From Rickettsiales bacterium (GTDB lineage Bacteria > Pseudomonadota > Alphaproteobacteria > Rs-D84): a stretch of 41,240 bases of DNA. Made by a program: the position numbers and the translations under genes. Location: the NCBI GenBank assembly GCA_031262525.1, contig JAISHM010000015.1:1-41240 (forward strand). The letters run 5' to 3'. Positions 32,001 through 39,682 of this stretch are shown here, piece after piece. Every line of letters starts with the position of its first letter. The stretch's first letter is position 1. The notes beneath the pieces are model-generated. The model was not told the origin of the DNA, did no database searches, and worked only from the letters and a program-made list of their open reading frames with translations.

Positions 32001-32119
32001 TCATTTACACGGGCGCGTGGAATATATTGATAGCCCAGCGCACACAGTTCGGCAATCGCCGGAATCTGGCTGATTGATGCCTCATCAAAATCAGGAAAGT
32101 CGTTATTTGTCATTATCAT
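29003..32119 (-). CDS. hsdR: Type I restriction enzyme R subunit
   Basis: A 1038-residue motor and nuclease subunit that translocates DNA and cuts it when the recognition site is unmodified. The nuclease site appears as 'RRPDIVLFINGLPIAVIECKRG' (PD...ExK, about residue 145-162). The helicase motifs are 'LIWHTQGSGKSLTMVML' (about 320), 'VLVDEAHRTQGG' (about 416), 'CYIGFTGTPL', 'LLIVVDKLLTGFDAP' and 'LLQAIARVNRTFGG'. ATG 32119 follows GGGGAA 2 nt after hsdS. Complete, with no broken motif. Downstream it overlaps the YgjP-type gene. Confidence 0.97.
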   Translation of the reverse strand: MIMTNNDFPDFDEASISQIPAIAELCALGYQYIPRARVNELRAGRGQYILRELAVKSIARINPNISEKSIIDALIEIENANMDGGIIKASENIYSDLIAGKAVSEIINGRRQSPQMNFIDFKNPANNNNDFYVCAEFEISEITDRRPDIVLFINGLPIAVIECKRGSVDVREALDQMWRNQQGAQTPKFFLFPQILIGTNGHAFKYGTMLTPPDYYSVWKEPDAVLPDFNPDPVVVAQICRDLIRNPYNFAGISDNEQSRGIYNLLRPERILDIIKGFVFYDGGIKKIARYQQYFAIQKTMVRVMETPRRGGLIWHTQGSGKSLTMVMLVRELTAKLGNPRIIILTDRRDLQRQIKDTFAACNIKKNIHDVKNSTDLEKQIKGKNLDVLFTLVQKFGKLKKSTFVDKSDDIFVLVDEAHRTQGGEAHAFMKTMMPNACYIGFTGTPLMKAQKKDEVKWGGYIDKYTISEAEADGAILPLVYQARYIPMTTHKVMLDEFYNRITATMTEPQKKDFEAKARLSKMMADNNSRIEMIALDIHDHYIDNFQNTGLKGQIVMPSKYAAVMCKHALDLLGGVSSEVIISGVTDDPDDDNLPEMKAEVAKYLKEQERLYGKLEKRETAIIDQFKKPGGVELLIVVDKLLTGFDAPRDTVLYLAKQLKDHNLLQAIARVNRTFGGDAGKQKKTSGLIVDYSMNAKALKDAMILFSNFNPDDINGALISTDEKVNELRALYDNLRDTFKGMKNPDEMLNYLKADEHEVERDKFYNDVNRFINVFSNCLALPDFQDKFSSGELEKYSLAIKQFAELKKTTRLAMGEVIDFSKYRDQLHKILDKYVSANKVEELSKEINLSDVREFNQFVEDSENGMSARSKAEAIAAQTKKIIKERYNQDAKFYQNFSDRIDKLLDELRAAKKEDIASLFDKMKELQSSVDNYEDSDIPEQIRGVKITHPFFRNLKSDFPSDEITIAGIVSDIVKIIQSNRRVDWQKNIDVERNVKNEIDDYLYDYVRSELGLDINPSEFAKIEQAAWDIAVNNYEHL

Positions 32120-32121
32120 TT

Positions 32122-33420
32122 TTAATTCCCCTTCGCTGGCGAAGGGGTGGCATCGGCGTCAGCCGATGACGGGGTAGTGGTTTTAACCCGTACTTCACCA
32201 GTCAGTAATTTTTGCATTAAACCCGCCTTTTGTTTTTCAATTGCGGTGCGTTGGCGTTCCAGCAAAGCAATCTCGTCATCCGCTGCAACCAGAATATCCG
32301 CAATCGCCGATTGTTCGTCGGTGGTTGCGGGGATAGAAAGATTTAATTTTAATAATTCCGAACGAGATAAATTATAACGAATTGCGCCTTGTGCAAATCT
32401 GTACATTTGTTTCCTAACATATTCGCTACGCAAATAAAAAGATGCGAAAACTGGCGACAAACTATCAAAATTATTTAATCTGAAACCAGTACAAAAACTA
32501 TTTAGATATGTTTTTATATTTGGCTCATAAAGTAATACTGACGATATTCCAACTTCATCTGGTGTTTCCGACGATGTTGTAAAAAACACATCTCCATATT
32601 TTACAGAATTTTGATTTTCATTATCTGAAACATTTACCAATGAAAGTTTATTTGCGTTAATTGTTGGTTCGCTATAAATAGCCATATATGTTATAAACGG
32701 ATTTCCAGCTCCAAAATCATCTTTATTTTTTCCAGTCAATCCATTAAACAATGTCCCAATCTCTCCCAACTTTACGACTTTCCAATCGGTGGTAAAACCG
32801 TGGGGGCGGAGGATTGGCGCGGTCGTACCATCGGCGACAGTCAGCATTTTTTGCATAAGTCCCCGCTTTTGCAATTTCTTTAATTCAATCCGCCGTTTCA
32901 GCAAGCCCAGTGCATTATCCCACTCATCCAACACCCCCGCAATACCTTCCTGCTCTGGCAATGGTGGGAGTAATATATTGATATCTGCCAATTCATCTTT
33001 GGTTATACCTTTTATAGCAAGCCCCTGACTTTTATCTATAATTTCATTTTTATGCTTTTTTATTATAAAAAATAAAAATTTCTTATTTATTAAATTGTTT
33101 GCTTGTAATATTGTTAAATCTTGATTTACTGCAAAGCTTTCTTCTAGAAACACTTGTTTGCCAACAGATACTCTTGTCACTAATATAGTATCATTAGCAT
33201 TCGCTATTTTTGCTGAAGAATTTTTTAACCCTGCCTCTGTTATATAATCACAACCTATAATTTTATCATTTTCTATATATCTGGCAGATAGCCATTTTAT
33301 ATTTCCATTCCAGAAATCTTTATTTTGTTTTGATGGAGTGCCGCCGGAAAACATCGAACATACATCGCCTAACGTTTTTTCTTGCCACCCATCAGGGATA
33401 AAATGAGTTTTATTTAACAT
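32122..33420 (-). CDS. hsdS: Type I restriction enzyme specificity subunit with two target-recognition domains
   Basis: A 432-residue DNA-recognition subunit. Two target-recognition domains are each followed by a conserved helix: TRD1 from 'GWQEKTLGDVCSMFSGGTPSKQNKDFW' with 'ILLPPLPEQEGIAGVLDEWD', and TRD2 from 'DWKVVKLGEIGTLFNGLTGKN' with 'LSIPATTDEQSAIADILVAADDEIALLE'. The last residues ('TTPSSADADATPSPAKGN') are encoded by a hairpin repeat, not by ordinary hsdS sequence. It overlaps the Cap15-like gene by 7 nt, and hsdR starts 2 nt after it. Confidence 0.95.
   Translation of the reverse strand: MLNKTHFIPDGWQEKTLGDVCSMFSGGTPSKQNKDFWNGNIKWLSARYIENDKIIGCDYITEAGLKNSSAKIANANDTILVTRVSVGKQVFLEESFAVNQDLTILQANNLINKKFLFFIIKKHKNEIIDKSQGLAIKGITKDELADINILLPPLPEQEGIAGVLDEWDNALGLLKRRIELKKLQKRGLMQKMLTVADGTTAPILRPHGFTTDWKVVKLGEIGTLFNGLTGKNKDDFGAGNPFITYMAIYSEPTINANKLSLVNVSDNENQNSVKYGDVFFTTSSETPDEVGISSVLLYEPNIKTYLNSFCTGFRLNNFDSLSPVFASFYLRSEYVRKQMYRFAQGAIRYNLSRSELLKLNLSIPATTDEQSAIADILVAADDEIALLERQRTAIEKQKAGLMQKLLTGEVRVKTTTPSSADADATPSPAKGN
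32128..32168. repeat. Double-hairpin REP-like repeat in the 3' end of hsdS
   Basis: Two perfect hairpins follow each other: CCCCTTCG-CTGG-CGAAGGGG (32128-32147) and CATCGGC-GTCA-GCCGATG (32151-32168), then ACGGGGTAGTGG. The layout CCCC-stem, GGGGTGGC, second stem, GACGGGGTAGT is, from memory, that of a dispersed repeat found in many bacterial genomes. Here it lies inside the reading frame and supplies the C-terminal tail of HsdS. Confidence 0.7.
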
Positions 33421-33929
33421 TTTTTCAACTCCATATATCCCTTTGTTTGCCTGTCAGTCCAATATTCAATTCTGATTTTGTTTAGATTTTTATTATCAAC
33501 TTTAATTTGCGCCCCACCATATTGAACTGGGTTTTTATCTTTGTGTTCACTCTTTGGGTCTGTTCTATAAACGTAAAACAACTTATTTTCATCATAAAAC
33601 CATTTACTGACGATACTTTCACCATGCATTTCATCGCTTAATATAATAACTTTTGTTGAGGAGAATGTTTGTTTAATTTCTACATTTACAGCTTTCTGAC
33701 CTTTTTTGCCCTTGTAGTTATAATGCAACTTGCCTTTCCATTTACCAGAGATATTATATTGGCGAATTATAATGGGCGAAAACCAACGCCATATAAAAAG
33801 GTCAAAGAAAATCCATACAACCGCAACAATCGCCAACACCAGCCCTGTGGCTCTTATATAATTTCCGAAAATAGAAACCGCCGCCCAGAATAAAGTAAGC
33901 AAAATAATAATGATTGAATCTTTTATCAC
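33414..33929 (-). CDS. cap15: Cap15-like CBASS effector (two TM helices plus beta-barrel)
   Basis: A 171-residue protein. Two membrane helices ('IIIILLTLFWAAVSIFGNYI' and 'GLVLAIVAVVWIFFDLFIWRWF') are followed by a beta-rich domain beginning 'YNISGKWKGKLHYNYKGKKGQKAVNVEIKQTFSSTKVIIL' and ending 'IRIEYWTDRQTKGYMELKKC'. This is the layout of Cap15, which senses cyclic nucleotides through the barrel and damages the inner membrane. The start is one of two adjacent GTG codons; the second (33929) forms GTGA with the CD-NTase stop and has better spacing from AGAGG (the track uses 33932). It overlaps hsdS by 7 nt. Confidence 0.82.
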   Translation of the reverse strand: MIKDSIIIILLTLFWAAVSIFGNYIRATGLVLAIVAVVWIFFDLFIWRWFSPIIIRQYNISGKWKGKLHYNYKGKKGQKAVNVEIKQTFSSTKVIILSDEMHGESIVSKWFYDENKLFYVYRTDPKSEHKDKNPVQYGGAQIKVDNKNLNKIRIEYWTDRQTKGYMELKKC

Positions 33930-34780
33930 CACAAAACCTCTATCATTTTCTCTGTAAACGCCTTAGCGTCGTCAATCGTCCATTTTTGTATTGAACTAAA
34001 TAATAACTTAATCTCATTTAATTCAACAAAAGAACTTGGATTTGTGCGTAAATATCGGCTCCACGCTTCTACTATGTTGCGCGCCTTGCCAAGGTAATTT
34101 TTCGACGAATCCATAATCAATGAATTATCAACATTATAGACCATGCACTCAATCAAGAACGAAGGAATATCATAATTTAAATCATTCTTTATTCCCTTAA
34201 ATATGCGAACCATCTGTTTATAATACCCGAGAGACATGGCATCTTTTAAATCACTGTTATTTTTATCCTGTAATGGATAATTCAAACTTCTGACTTGGTC
34301 GTTAAAAAAAGACATTATCCCATCACGACTATTGATATATTTATCATCTTTGGCAGGAATAGCTCCCACAACATCTGATTCGTGTTTATAGGATGTTTCT
34401 TTGATTTTAAATGCTTTTTTCCCATTTCTAACTTGGTCACCAAATCGTTCTTTTAATGCTTTTTCCAAATGTTTTCTATGATATTCACAAGATTTTCCGC
34501 CACCCTTATGGTCTGGGCTAATACATTGTTTTGGTGTATCAATTAAAAAATGTCCATCAAACAACACATAAATATCCACATCACTATCAATTCTAACATT
34601 GGTTTTGTTATGATATGAACCTTTCAGTTTAACAACAGGACAATTTAGTTCTGCGGCTTTCCAATCATAATCATCAATCGCCTCTTTAACCATTTCAATA
34701 GAATGGTTTGCTTTTGCTTGTTCTGTATCGGATAAATCTTTTGTAAATCCAATCAGAGAATCATTATCATATTTTAACAT
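33926..34780 (-). CDS. CD-NTase (cGAS/DncV-like nucleotidyltransferase) of CBASS
   Basis: A 284-residue protein that should make a cyclic di- or trinucleotide on phage infection. The nucleotidyltransferase motif is 'VKLKGSYHNKTNVRIDSDVDIYVLFD' (GS...DxD at about residues 53-71), and a third carboxylate is likely the Asp of 'KHESDVVGAIP' (about 130). The C-terminal helical half ('YYKQMVRIFKGIKNDLN', 'IPSFLIECMVYNV') fits CD-NTases. I cannot assign the clade or product nucleotide. It begins 12 nt after hsdM with AAAAGG as ribosome site and ends in GTGA overlap with the effector. Confidence 0.9.
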   Translation of the reverse strand: MLKYDNDSLIGFTKDLSDTEQAKANHSIEMVKEAIDDYDWKAAELNCPVVKLKGSYHNKTNVRIDSDVDIYVLFDGHFLIDTPKQCISPDHKGGGKSCEYHRKHLEKALKERFGDQVRNGKKAFKIKETSYKHESDVVGAIPAKDDKYINSRDGIMSFFNDQVRSLNYPLQDKNNSDLKDAMSLGYYKQMVRIFKGIKNDLNYDIPSFLIECMVYNVDNSLIMDSSKNYLGKARNIVEAWSRYLRTNPSSFVELNEIKLLFSSIQKWTIDDAKAFTEKMIEVLW

Positions 34781-34792
34781 CGTGTAGCCTTT

Positions 34793-36283
34793 TTACTTCA
34801 ACCCCAATTCTGTCAGGTATTTTTTCATTTTTGCGGTGGATTCGGACAGGCGCGCGTCTATATCCGCCAACTCCGCCGCGACCGCCGCCATATCAACGGG
34901 TTCTTCCGCCGTAAAGGTATCAACATAGCGCGGAATATTCAGGTTATAATCATTTTCCGCGATTTCCGCCGACTTTGCCAAATGTGAATACTTTTCAATT
35001 TCCGCCCGTGTGCGGTATGTTTCAACAATTTTATTTATCTGTTCATCCGATAGAGTATTTTGCGCTTTGCCAGGCACAAATTCACGGCTGGCGTCAATAA
35101 ACAGAACATCTTTGCGGTTTTCGTTTGTGCCGCCTGCCTCACGCGACCGGTCAAAAATCAAAATCGCAACAGGTATCCCAACCGTTTGAAATAAATTCGC
35201 CGGCAGACCAATAACTGCGTCCAACAAGTTTTCTTCCACCAGTGCACGTCTAATTGTCCCCTCGCTTGAACCACGGAACAAAACGCCGTGCGGAACAATT
35301 ACCGCAACGCGTCCGCTTTCGTTCTTTGCCGTTTCAACCATGTGCGAGATAAAGGCATAATCGCCCTTGGACTTTGGCGGCATTCCGCGCCAGAACCGGC
35401 GATAAATATCATTATCAAGTTTCGGTTCGCCCCATTTATCCAATGAAAACGGCGGATTTGCGACCACGACATCAAACTTCATCAATTTATCATTTTCAAT
35501 CAATTTCGGGTCGTTTAATGTATCGCCCCATTCAATACGCGCAGAATCTTCACCATGTAAAAACATATTCATTCGCGCCATATTGTAATTTCCACCATTC
35601 TTTTCCTGGCCATACAATGCGTAATTCCGTCCGCCGATTTCTTTTGCCGTCAGCAATAACAGAGAACCCGAACCACAAGTCGGGTCGCAGATTCTGTCCC
35701 CCGCCTTTGCGCCCGCAAGTTTTGCCAGCAATCCCGATACACTTTTCGGCGTGAAAAATTCCCCCGCTTTTTTTCCGCTGTCCGCGCCGAAGCGTTCAAT
35801 CAGATACATATACCCATTGCCCAAAATGTCGTCATCAACATCAGATAAATCAATCTTTGCAAAGTCATTTATCATATCGCGCAACATTTTATTGCGTTGC
35901 GCCGTTTGCCCCAGTTTTTCTGAATTAAAATCGGTTAAAAATATATTATCCAATGTTGGGCTGTTTGCGTCTTCAATCGCATGCAACGCTATATTGATTT
36001 GTTCGCCGATATTATCATCATTTTGATGTGCAAAAATATCATCAAATGCCGCGCCTTCTGGTACACGGAATCGTGCCAATTCCAGTTTGTTTTTTAACCG
36101 CTCTGGCGTGTCGCCGTATTGTTTAATCAATGCCGCTTTTTCTTTTTTATGCTGGTCAGACATATATTTATAAAACAAGAATGGCAAACTGTAATCCTTG
36201 AAATCCGCCGCCGCAACAATCCCGCGTGCAGAATCCGCTGCCGCCCAAAGTGTTTTATTCAATTCGTCTTGTGTTATTGCCAT
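34793..36283 (-). CDS. hsdM: Type I restriction enzyme M subunit (adenine-N6 methyltransferase)
   Basis: A 496-residue protein. The AdoMet motif is 'DRICDPTCGSGSLLLLTAKEIGG' (about 198) and the catalytic motif 'DVVVANPPFSLDKWG' (NPPF, about 272), as in N6-adenine methylases. The N-terminal helical HsdM domain starts 'LNKTLWAAADSARGIVAAADFKDYSLPFLFYKYMSD'. The target base specificity comes from HsdS. Its ATG shares an A with the stop of the short hsdS (TAATG). Full length, no broken motif. Confidence 0.97.
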   Translation of the reverse strand: MAITQDELNKTLWAAADSARGIVAAADFKDYSLPFLFYKYMSDQHKKEKAALIKQYGDTPERLKNKLELARFRVPEGAAFDDIFAHQNDDNIGEQINIALHAIEDANSPTLDNIFLTDFNSEKLGQTAQRNKMLRDMINDFAKIDLSDVDDDILGNGYMYLIERFGADSGKKAGEFFTPKSVSGLLAKLAGAKAGDRICDPTCGSGSLLLLTAKEIGGRNYALYGQEKNGGNYNMARMNMFLHGEDSARIEWGDTLNDPKLIENDKLMKFDVVVANPPFSLDKWGEPKLDNDIYRRFWRGMPPKSKGDYAFISHMVETAKNESGRVAVIVPHGVLFRGSSEGTIRRALVEENLLDAVIGLPANLFQTVGIPVAILIFDRSREAGGTNENRKDVLFIDASREFVPGKAQNTLSDEQINKIVETYRTRAEIEKYSHLAKSAEIAENDYNLNIPRYVDTFTAEEPVDMAAVAAELADIDARLSESTAKMKKYLTELGLK

Positions 36284-36852
36284 TATGCTACCCCTATATT
36301 TTTTATAATTATATTATCAATTGCCGACATTGTCAGTTCCATCTGCCGATTATGCAATGTTGCCCAATCGTTAAACTCATTCGTCATTGCGACCAGTTTT
36401 TTTTGTAAATCCATCGGCGCGACCACGATTTCCAGTCCGCGCAATTCCGCCCCTGTGATAAATGGCTGAATCGTACCACCAGACATTTGCCGTTTTAACA
36501 TATTTTGTCCGACACTGCTGTTCAGGTACATTGCGATATATTCCGGCAAAATATCAGAGCGATTGATTCTCATTCGTAAAAATGAGGTCGGGACAATTGC
36601 CGCCGGCATATCCGATTTATACACCGCCGCCGCAAACCGTCCGCGCGCCAACAATATAATTTCGCCGTCCGTTAAAATATGCTTTTCGGGATTTTGAATT
36701 ATTATTGCCTTGGTTTCGTCAAAATTGATTTCTCCATTTGTAATGTCTTTGGGCTGAATCAAGGCGACGGTCGCGCCAGTTGTTGGCACTTCCTCCGTCC
36801 GCAAGGAATACCCCGCCCGAATATCTACAAAATCACCAAATTTCAATTTCAT
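36283..36852 (-). CDS. Single-TRD HsdS-like specificity protein
   Basis: A 189-residue protein with one target-recognition domain: 'LKFGDFVDIRAGYSLRTEEV', 'VALIQPKDITNGEIN', 'GEIILLARGRF', and a C-terminal helix region 'GLEIVVAPMDLQKKLVAMTNEFNDW' like the conserved spacer of HsdS. Half-size HsdS proteins can work as homodimers with HsdM. It opens the operon and is translationally coupled to hsdM, whereas the full two-TRD hsdS lies four genes on. Whether it forms an alternative enzyme or is a relic cannot be told from sequence. Confidence 0.85.
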   Translation of the reverse strand: MKLKFGDFVDIRAGYSLRTEEVPTTGATVALIQPKDITNGEINFDETKAIIIQNPEKHILTDGEIILLARGRFAAAVYKSDMPAAIVPTSFLRMRINRSDILPEYIAMYLNSSVGQNMLKRQMSGGTIQPFITGAELRGLEIVVAPMDLQKKLVAMTNEFNDWATLHNRQMELTMSAIDNIIIKNIGVA

Positions 36853-36929
36853 ACGAATCGCCCCGTTAGTTTGTATTCATATATTACATCATAAAGAGAT
36901 AAATGTCAAGGAAATAATTTTGTAGTATT

Positions 36930-38078
36930 TTAATACAAAGTTTCGGAAGTGTTTGCTCTATATTTGCGTGCCTTGCGGTCGCCCACCGCGACCAGCGCAC
37001 CCACCGACACCAATTTTGCAAAGTATTTTTTAACGCTTTCCGCCGATTTGCCAGTGATTTTCTGTGCTGTCGCATTTGTAATTTCGCGCTCGTTCGCCAA
37101 CCAATCGGTAATCTGGAACAGAAAATCCAGTTCGTTATCGGTAATTTGTTTTAATTTATCGGTATTTACACCCAGTTTATCGGTAATTGTTTCCGTTTTA
37201 TCGGTATGTTCGGTTATTTTATCGGTAAAAATATACATATCCGCGTTATTCAATATATTATCTTCGCCCAGCAACATATTCCCGAAAAACTGATATAAAA
37301 AGTCAAAATTATACGGAATGTTTTTTGATAAACTTTGATAATTCGCGCGCACCAGCGCATTGCGGAAGAATTTAGAATACTTTTTGAACCAAGAATTATC
37401 CGCATCAAAGCCAAGTTGCCGCAGGTATTTTATTGCGAACACGGCGGTCGTGCGGGTGTTGCCTTCAAAAAACGGGTGAATCTGCCAGATTTTTGATATA
37501 AACCGTGCCATGTGTTCCATACGCACCCGCGCATCCATTTTGATATAATCAACCTTGCGCTCTTCGCCGAAATCATAATCCATAGATTCCGATATCGTGC
37601 CTGCAAATCCATATTGCACGGTATCGTATCCGATAATGGGCTCATTCTTTATAATGTTGCCGTCGGGAAACTCGGGCAATAATCCCGCCGCACGAACAAC
37701 GCCCGCGATTTTTGGATTTACATCACGAAACAGAAATTTATGAATTGTAATATACATTGACGGCGCGAATGTAAAAGACGGGTCGTTCAGTATTTGTGTA
37801 ATCAGGGTTGATACACGGGCAACTTCCTCTTTGTCTTCGCCTTCGGATTTACCCGCTTGGCTGGAATAGTATTTATCAACTTTTTTATATGCATCCGTAA
37901 TTGTGATTTTTCCGTCAATGTTATCGCGTGCAACATCCAATAAATACTTTGATGGGGTCAGTCCATCTACCGCCTGCAAACCAATGGCAATGTCCCAGTT
38001 TTGCTGGCGGGCGTTGCGCGAGGACGGCTCGCCCACGGGCTTGTATTCAGTAATAATTTCTGGCACTTTTGCCGGCAT
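36930..38078 (-). CDS. Fic family protein with VbhA-like N-terminal region
   Basis: A 382-residue protein from ATG 38078 (site AAGGG; the track start is upstream). Fic enzymes transfer AMP or another moiety onto target proteins. The active loop is 'HPFFEGNTRTTAVF' (about residue 198): His and the anion-binding Gly-Asn are kept, with Thr for the usual second Gly. The N terminus 'NWDIAIGLQAVDGLTPSKYLLDVARDNIDGKIT' resembles VbhA-type antitoxins, suggesting a built-in inhibitor. A TDK-repeat linker ('TDKITEHTDKTETITDK') leads to a C-terminal winged-helix-like domain. It stands alone upstream of the restriction operon, on the same strand. Confidence 0.9.
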   Translation of the reverse strand: MPAKVPEIITEYKPVGEPSSRNARQQNWDIAIGLQAVDGLTPSKYLLDVARDNIDGKITITDAYKKVDKYYSSQAGKSEGEDKEEVARVSTLITQILNDPSFTFAPSMYITIHKFLFRDVNPKIAGVVRAAGLLPEFPDGNIIKNEPIIGYDTVQYGFAGTISESMDYDFGEERKVDYIKMDARVRMEHMARFISKIWQIHPFFEGNTRTTAVFAIKYLRQLGFDADNSWFKKYSKFFRNALVRANYQSLSKNIPYNFDFLYQFFGNMLLGEDNILNNADMYIFTDKITEHTDKTETITDKLGVNTDKLKQITDNELDFLFQITDWLANEREITNATAQKITGKSAESVKKYFAKLVSVGALVAVGDRKARKYRANTSETLY

Positions 38079-38456
38079 TATGAAACCCTTGTGTTTATTT
38101 GTTTTATTATACAATACTTATTCCAAATTACCAGTATTTTCTAGCGATATATTGTATTTTTATGGGGGAGTGTTTTCTAGAAATATGATACATTTTTTCT
38201 AGAAAAATATAGTGGTGTTTTTTAAGAAAAAAGTATGCATTTTTCTTAAAAATCTGCGGGGTTCTTTATGATAGTTTTTTTCTGTAAATTCTTATGGAAA
38301 ACTTTCAATTTTCCGTTAAAAAATCTTTGCACCATACACACCCCCGCTGATGTAATTTTCTACAAATATCGCGCGGTTTTTGTAGAAAATTATAGAGTTG
38401 CATTTTTACAAAATTTATACACATTTTGTAAAAAATTATGCTTGATATATTCTATA
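38079..38456. repeat. Array of five AT-rich inverted repeats
   Basis: No gene. Successive inverted repeats are (a) TTTTCTAGAAA/TTTTTTCTAGAAAAA, 38173-38207; (b) TTTTTAAGAAAAA/TTTTTCTTAAAAA, 38219-38252 (13 bp); (c) GGAAAA/TTTTCC, 38296-38314; (d) TAATTTTCTACAAA/TTTGTAGAAAATTA, 38353-38392 (14 bp, loop of 12); and (e) TTTTTACAAAAT/ATTTTGTAAAAA, 38403-38434 (12 bp). Stems differ in sequence but share a T-run, core, A-run design, with centres 45-70 bp apart. A CTAG half-site also occurs at 38136-38144. Confidence 0.8.
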
Positions 38457-39080
38457 CTAAATATGTAAATCGTAAATTGCAACCTGCACGTCGGCGGGAA
38501 TTGCAGAAATAATTTTGCGGAACTCTGTTTCCCATTCGTCGTCTTTCATAAATTTGTCTTCGCCTTCATACCAACGACCATTAAATAAAATTGCGCCCGT
38601 GGATTCTAATTTTTCGGGTTCTACTTCGCGCCAAATTGCGCTGTCTGCAAATTTGCCATCGCGAAAAGGCAACATATCTTTCCAACGTCCGCCCATTTGA
38701 TACCAATCCCATTTTGCCTGCGGGTTATACCAATATCCCCATCGTCCATTTGCGTCCGGTTCGCCCCCGTGGTATTCGCGTGCGAAAGTATCAAAGTCCG
38801 GATAAAATTCGTTGAACTTTACGCGTTCCAATTTTGCGCCCTTTGGGCATACAAATTCCTTTGGGGCTAATACATTTTTTTGAACCCAACATTCGTCAAG
38901 CGATTTAGCGTATTTATCAACTTTGCGCCCGTCCGGAAATACGACGCATTCCATTGTTTCATTTTCAAAACTTTCTTTGTATCCGTCTGTGCAATCATTA
39001 AAAGCCCACCGCATATTTTCGTTAAACGGGGCGAGTTGCCCTTCGGCATTCCCGCCAATAATTAAAACTGGAAAGTGCAT
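38457..39080 (-). CDS. Hypothetical mobile-element protein
   Basis: A 207-residue soluble protein with ribosome site AGGAG. The Trp/Gly-rich centre 'GRWGYWYNPQAKWDWYQMGGRWKDMLPFRDG' is a block I know from uncharacterised proteins of phages and plasmids. The N terminus 'MHFPVLIIGGNAEGQLAPFNENM' and C terminus 'IPADVQVAIYDLHI' also fit that type. No catalytic motif is recognised. It is 16 nt downstream of the DUF3768-like gene, forming a pair. Confidence 0.75.
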   Translation of the reverse strand: MHFPVLIIGGNAEGQLAPFNENMRWAFNDCTDGYKESFENETMECVVFPDGRKVDKYAKSLDECWVQKNVLAPKEFVCPKGAKLERVKFNEFYPDFDTFAREYHGGEPDANGRWGYWYNPQAKWDWYQMGGRWKDMLPFRDGKFADSAIWREVEPEKLESTGAILFNGRWYEGEDKFMKDDEWETEFRKIISAIPADVQVAIYDLHI

Positions 39081-39096
39081 AATTTACTCCTTTGGT

Positions 39097-39492
39097 TTAG
39101 TATTCGTTTGCTTGCATAATTGTTAAAACTCGTTGCGTAAGTGCGGCTTTGGATTTATCCGGCGAATGAAATTGCATAGCCTTGTCGTAATAATCAATTT
39201 TCCAAAAGTATTTTTCGCCGTGGAAATTTAGTGCGCCGAAATCGTGTTCATGGTATGGGTCGTTGTTCGCATTAAAGTCTTCAAAGCAACGAACTTCGTC
39301 AATTAAACCGAACCGCTCGCCGTCCATCATTGCCGAAACGCCAGCCGAAAATACCAACATTCCAAGCGTCGGATTCAACAGGTCGCGTCGGAAATTATCG
39401 TTTAGTTTCCGCACCCGAGCAGTATTTATATTTTGCGCCGGCGCAACATTATTTTCCGTTTTTGCCGTCAATCCCGCAGATTGTGCAGTCAT
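39097..39492 (-). CDS. DUF3768-like protein
   Basis: A 131-residue protein. 'ARVRKLNDNFRRDL' followed by 'NNDPYHEHDFGALNFHGEKYFWKIDYYDKAM' and 'LTQRVLTIMQANEY' is the DUF3768 pattern, seen mainly on plasmids and integrative elements of Alphaproteobacteria. Function is unknown. It supports both an alphaproteobacterial host and a mobile origin for this end of the island. ATG 39492 is followed by a short disordered head. Confidence 0.85.
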   Translation of the reverse strand: MTAQSAGLTAKTENNVAPAQNINTARVRKLNDNFRRDLLNPTLGMLVFSAGVSAMMDGERFGLIDEVRCFEDFNANNDPYHEHDFGALNFHGEKYFWKIDYYDKAMQFHSPDKSKAALTQRVLTIMQANEY

Positions 39493-39682
39493 TTATAACT
39501 CATTGTATTTACATTGTTTTTTTTACATTGCCAATCTGCCGGATAAAAAATTGAAAGTCCAGCGAAAAATACGAAAAAAGCGATAAAAATAGCAGAGAAA
39601 ATCTCAAATTTTCGCTGTGTTGTAGGAATTCGCACCATTGACGGTAGATAATATTTTTAATTTAAGATACTTGATTTATTAG

